From NCBI GenBank assembly GCA_963760405.1, contig CAVXCV010000011.1, forward strand, positions 62,001-126,000: a stretch of DNA of 64,000 nucleotides, written 5' to 3'. This DNA is from RYN-230 sp963760405 (GTDB lineage: Bacteria; Actinomycetota; Actinomycetes; Streptosporangiales; Streptosporangiaceae). The translations under genes were made by a program, and so were the position numbers. Every line of letters starts with the position of its first letter. Position 1 is the stretch's first letter. Under the pieces are notes generated by a model. That model made no database searches. It was not told where the DNA came from and was given only the letters and a program-made list of their open reading frames with translations. Below are positions 63,384-64,000 of the stretch, piece after piece.

Positions 63384-64000
63384 GCTTGCGGGCCTGGGGT
63401 GGCCCCCACGACCCTGGCGGGTAGGAGGCGGGCCGGGGCGGGTTCGACAGCAGCGGCTCGGCCACCTGCCACACCGCGGCCAGCCCGTCCGGCCGGGTGA
63501 ACAGGGACCGGTCGCCGAGCAGCACATCGTGGATCAGCCGGACGTACGGGGGCAGCGGGTCCGCGCCAGCCAGGTCCGACAGCGGGATCGCGGCGTGCGC
63601 GATGTCGAGATTCAGGGCTGGCCCGGGCTTCTTGGCCACCAGGGACAGGTCGATCTCGCCGCTGCCCGCGAGCGAGAAGGACAGCACGTTCGCGTTATGC
63701 GGCAGCTGGCCGTGGAGCGGGCCGGGGGGCTCGCGCAGGATCAGGCTGACCCGCTGCTCAGAGGCGGCCAGCCGCTTGCCGGTCCGCAGGTAGAACGGCA
63801 CTCCCCGCCAGCGGCGGTTGTCGATCCACAGCCGGGCGGCGACGAACGTGTCCCGGGTGGACCGGGCGGCCACTCCGGGCACGTCGCGGTAGCCGGCGAA
63901 CTGGCCCAGCACCACCTCAGCCGGGTCGAGCGGGCGGAAGCAACTGATCACCTTCTCCCGGGCCGCCTGCAGGTCGAGTGCGCCCAGGCTGGCCGGGGGC
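63349..64000 (-). CDS. zwf: glucose-6-phosphate dehydrogenase, C-terminal part (runs off window)
   Basis: The end of glucose-6-phosphate 1-dehydrogenase, open to the window edge on the minus strand. Visible motifs are EKVISCFRPLDPAEVVLGQF, AGYRDVPGVAARSTRDTFVA, LWIDNRRWRGVPFYLRTGKR (the family's substrate-binding lysine region) and LSLVAKKPGPALNLDIAHAA. The enzyme gives NADPH and 6-phosphogluconolactone in the pentose-phosphate route. The N-terminal dinucleotide-binding half is outside the window. Confidence 0.93.
   Translation of the reverse strand, partial: PPASLGALDLQAAREKVISCFRPLDPAEVVLGQFAGYRDVPGVAARSTRDTFVAARLWIDNRRWRGVPFYLRTGKRLAASEQRVSLILREPPGPLHGQLPHNANVLSFSLAGSGEIDLSLVAKKPGPALNLDIAHAAIPLSDLAGADPLPPYVRLIHDVLLGDRSLFTRPDGLAAVWQVAEPLLSNPPRPASYPPGSWGPPQARKLIAPGRWLLGQ

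Noticed and set aside
1..64000. tRNA or rRNA genes, insertion sequences, prophage
   Set aside because: I saw no cloverleaf with conserved TTCGA-type arms, no rRNA blocks, and no transposase or integrase motifs in any frame; the Fxs repeats are local duplications without inverted ends.

Overview
The window is very GC-rich DNA with GTG and ATG starts, strong purine-rich ribosome binding sites and many 4-base start/stop overlaps. Gene content (MacS-type kinase, NDMA-dependent alcohol dehydrogenase, RamB-type regulator, GTP-type PEP carboxykinase, FxSxx-COOH peptide system) points to a soil actinomycete. I cannot name the genus. Many genes between 1 and 23 kb and between 47 and 51 kb have single-base frame breaks, yet their total spans match the normal family length. 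That fits uncorrected indels in GC runs better than true decay. Genes from 23.4 to 46 kb read cleanly.

Layout. 0.2-9.7 kb: an FtsX-type permease, a DinB/DUF664 protein, a DUF2207-like membrane protein, a MacS-type kinase with its response regulator, and an adenylating ligase with a nitroreductase. The regulator and the nitroreductase are both cut off at one tail-to-tail junction near 7.2 kb. 9.7-11.7 kb: a GH15 glucoamylase/trehalase-like enzyme. 11.8-23.4 kb: an acyl-CoA catabolic cluster (thiolase, DUF35 OB-fold protein, SDRs, acyl-CoA dehydrogenases, ADP-forming acyl-CoA ligase, PHP protein, MaoC hydratase) around a TetR regulator. 23.4-35 kb: a hydrolase-like protein, a MoxR-VWA ATPase, an alcohol dehydrogenase, a secreted protein, a single-chain biotin carboxylase/carboxyltransferase and a RyR-domain membrane protein. 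35-45 kb: a complete FxSxx-COOH (Fxs) peptide-modification locus. 45-51 kb: an esterase, small genes, an NlpC/P60 hydrolase, a membrane protein and pckG. 51-64 kb: a RamB-type regulator, an amidohydrolase, a flavin monooxygenase, an acyl-CoA dehydrogenase with an SDR, a CPBP protease, a two-component system, a secreted hydrolase with an acyltransferase, and the end of zwf.

Two systems stand out. (1) The Fxs locus holds fxsA (precursor, two identical copies in a tandem duplication that also carries a truncated fxsB start), fxsB (radical SAM/SPASM maturase whose C-terminal HEXXH-like motif reads QEFQY), fxsC (TIR-like) and fxsT (MinD-like, TIR, NB-ARC and TPR domains). Just upstream is a third gene in which an FxsA-type leader is fused to a nucleoside deoxyribosyltransferase/TIR-like domain. 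All three leader genes share a repeated upstream region with a conserved inverted repeat. (2) A 15-bp palindrome, TAGAA-N5-TTCTA, lies in front of at least five transcription units of the acyl-CoA cluster. One of these is a Baeyer-Villiger-type monooxygenase/acyl-CoA dehydrogenase locus 33 kb away. This defines a likely TetR regulon for a branched or cyclic (terpenoid- or steroid-like) carboxylic acid; the substrate is inferred. Two proteins of this cluster, the TetR itself and the MaoC hydratase, carry 15-bp in-frame minisatellites as their C-terminal tails.
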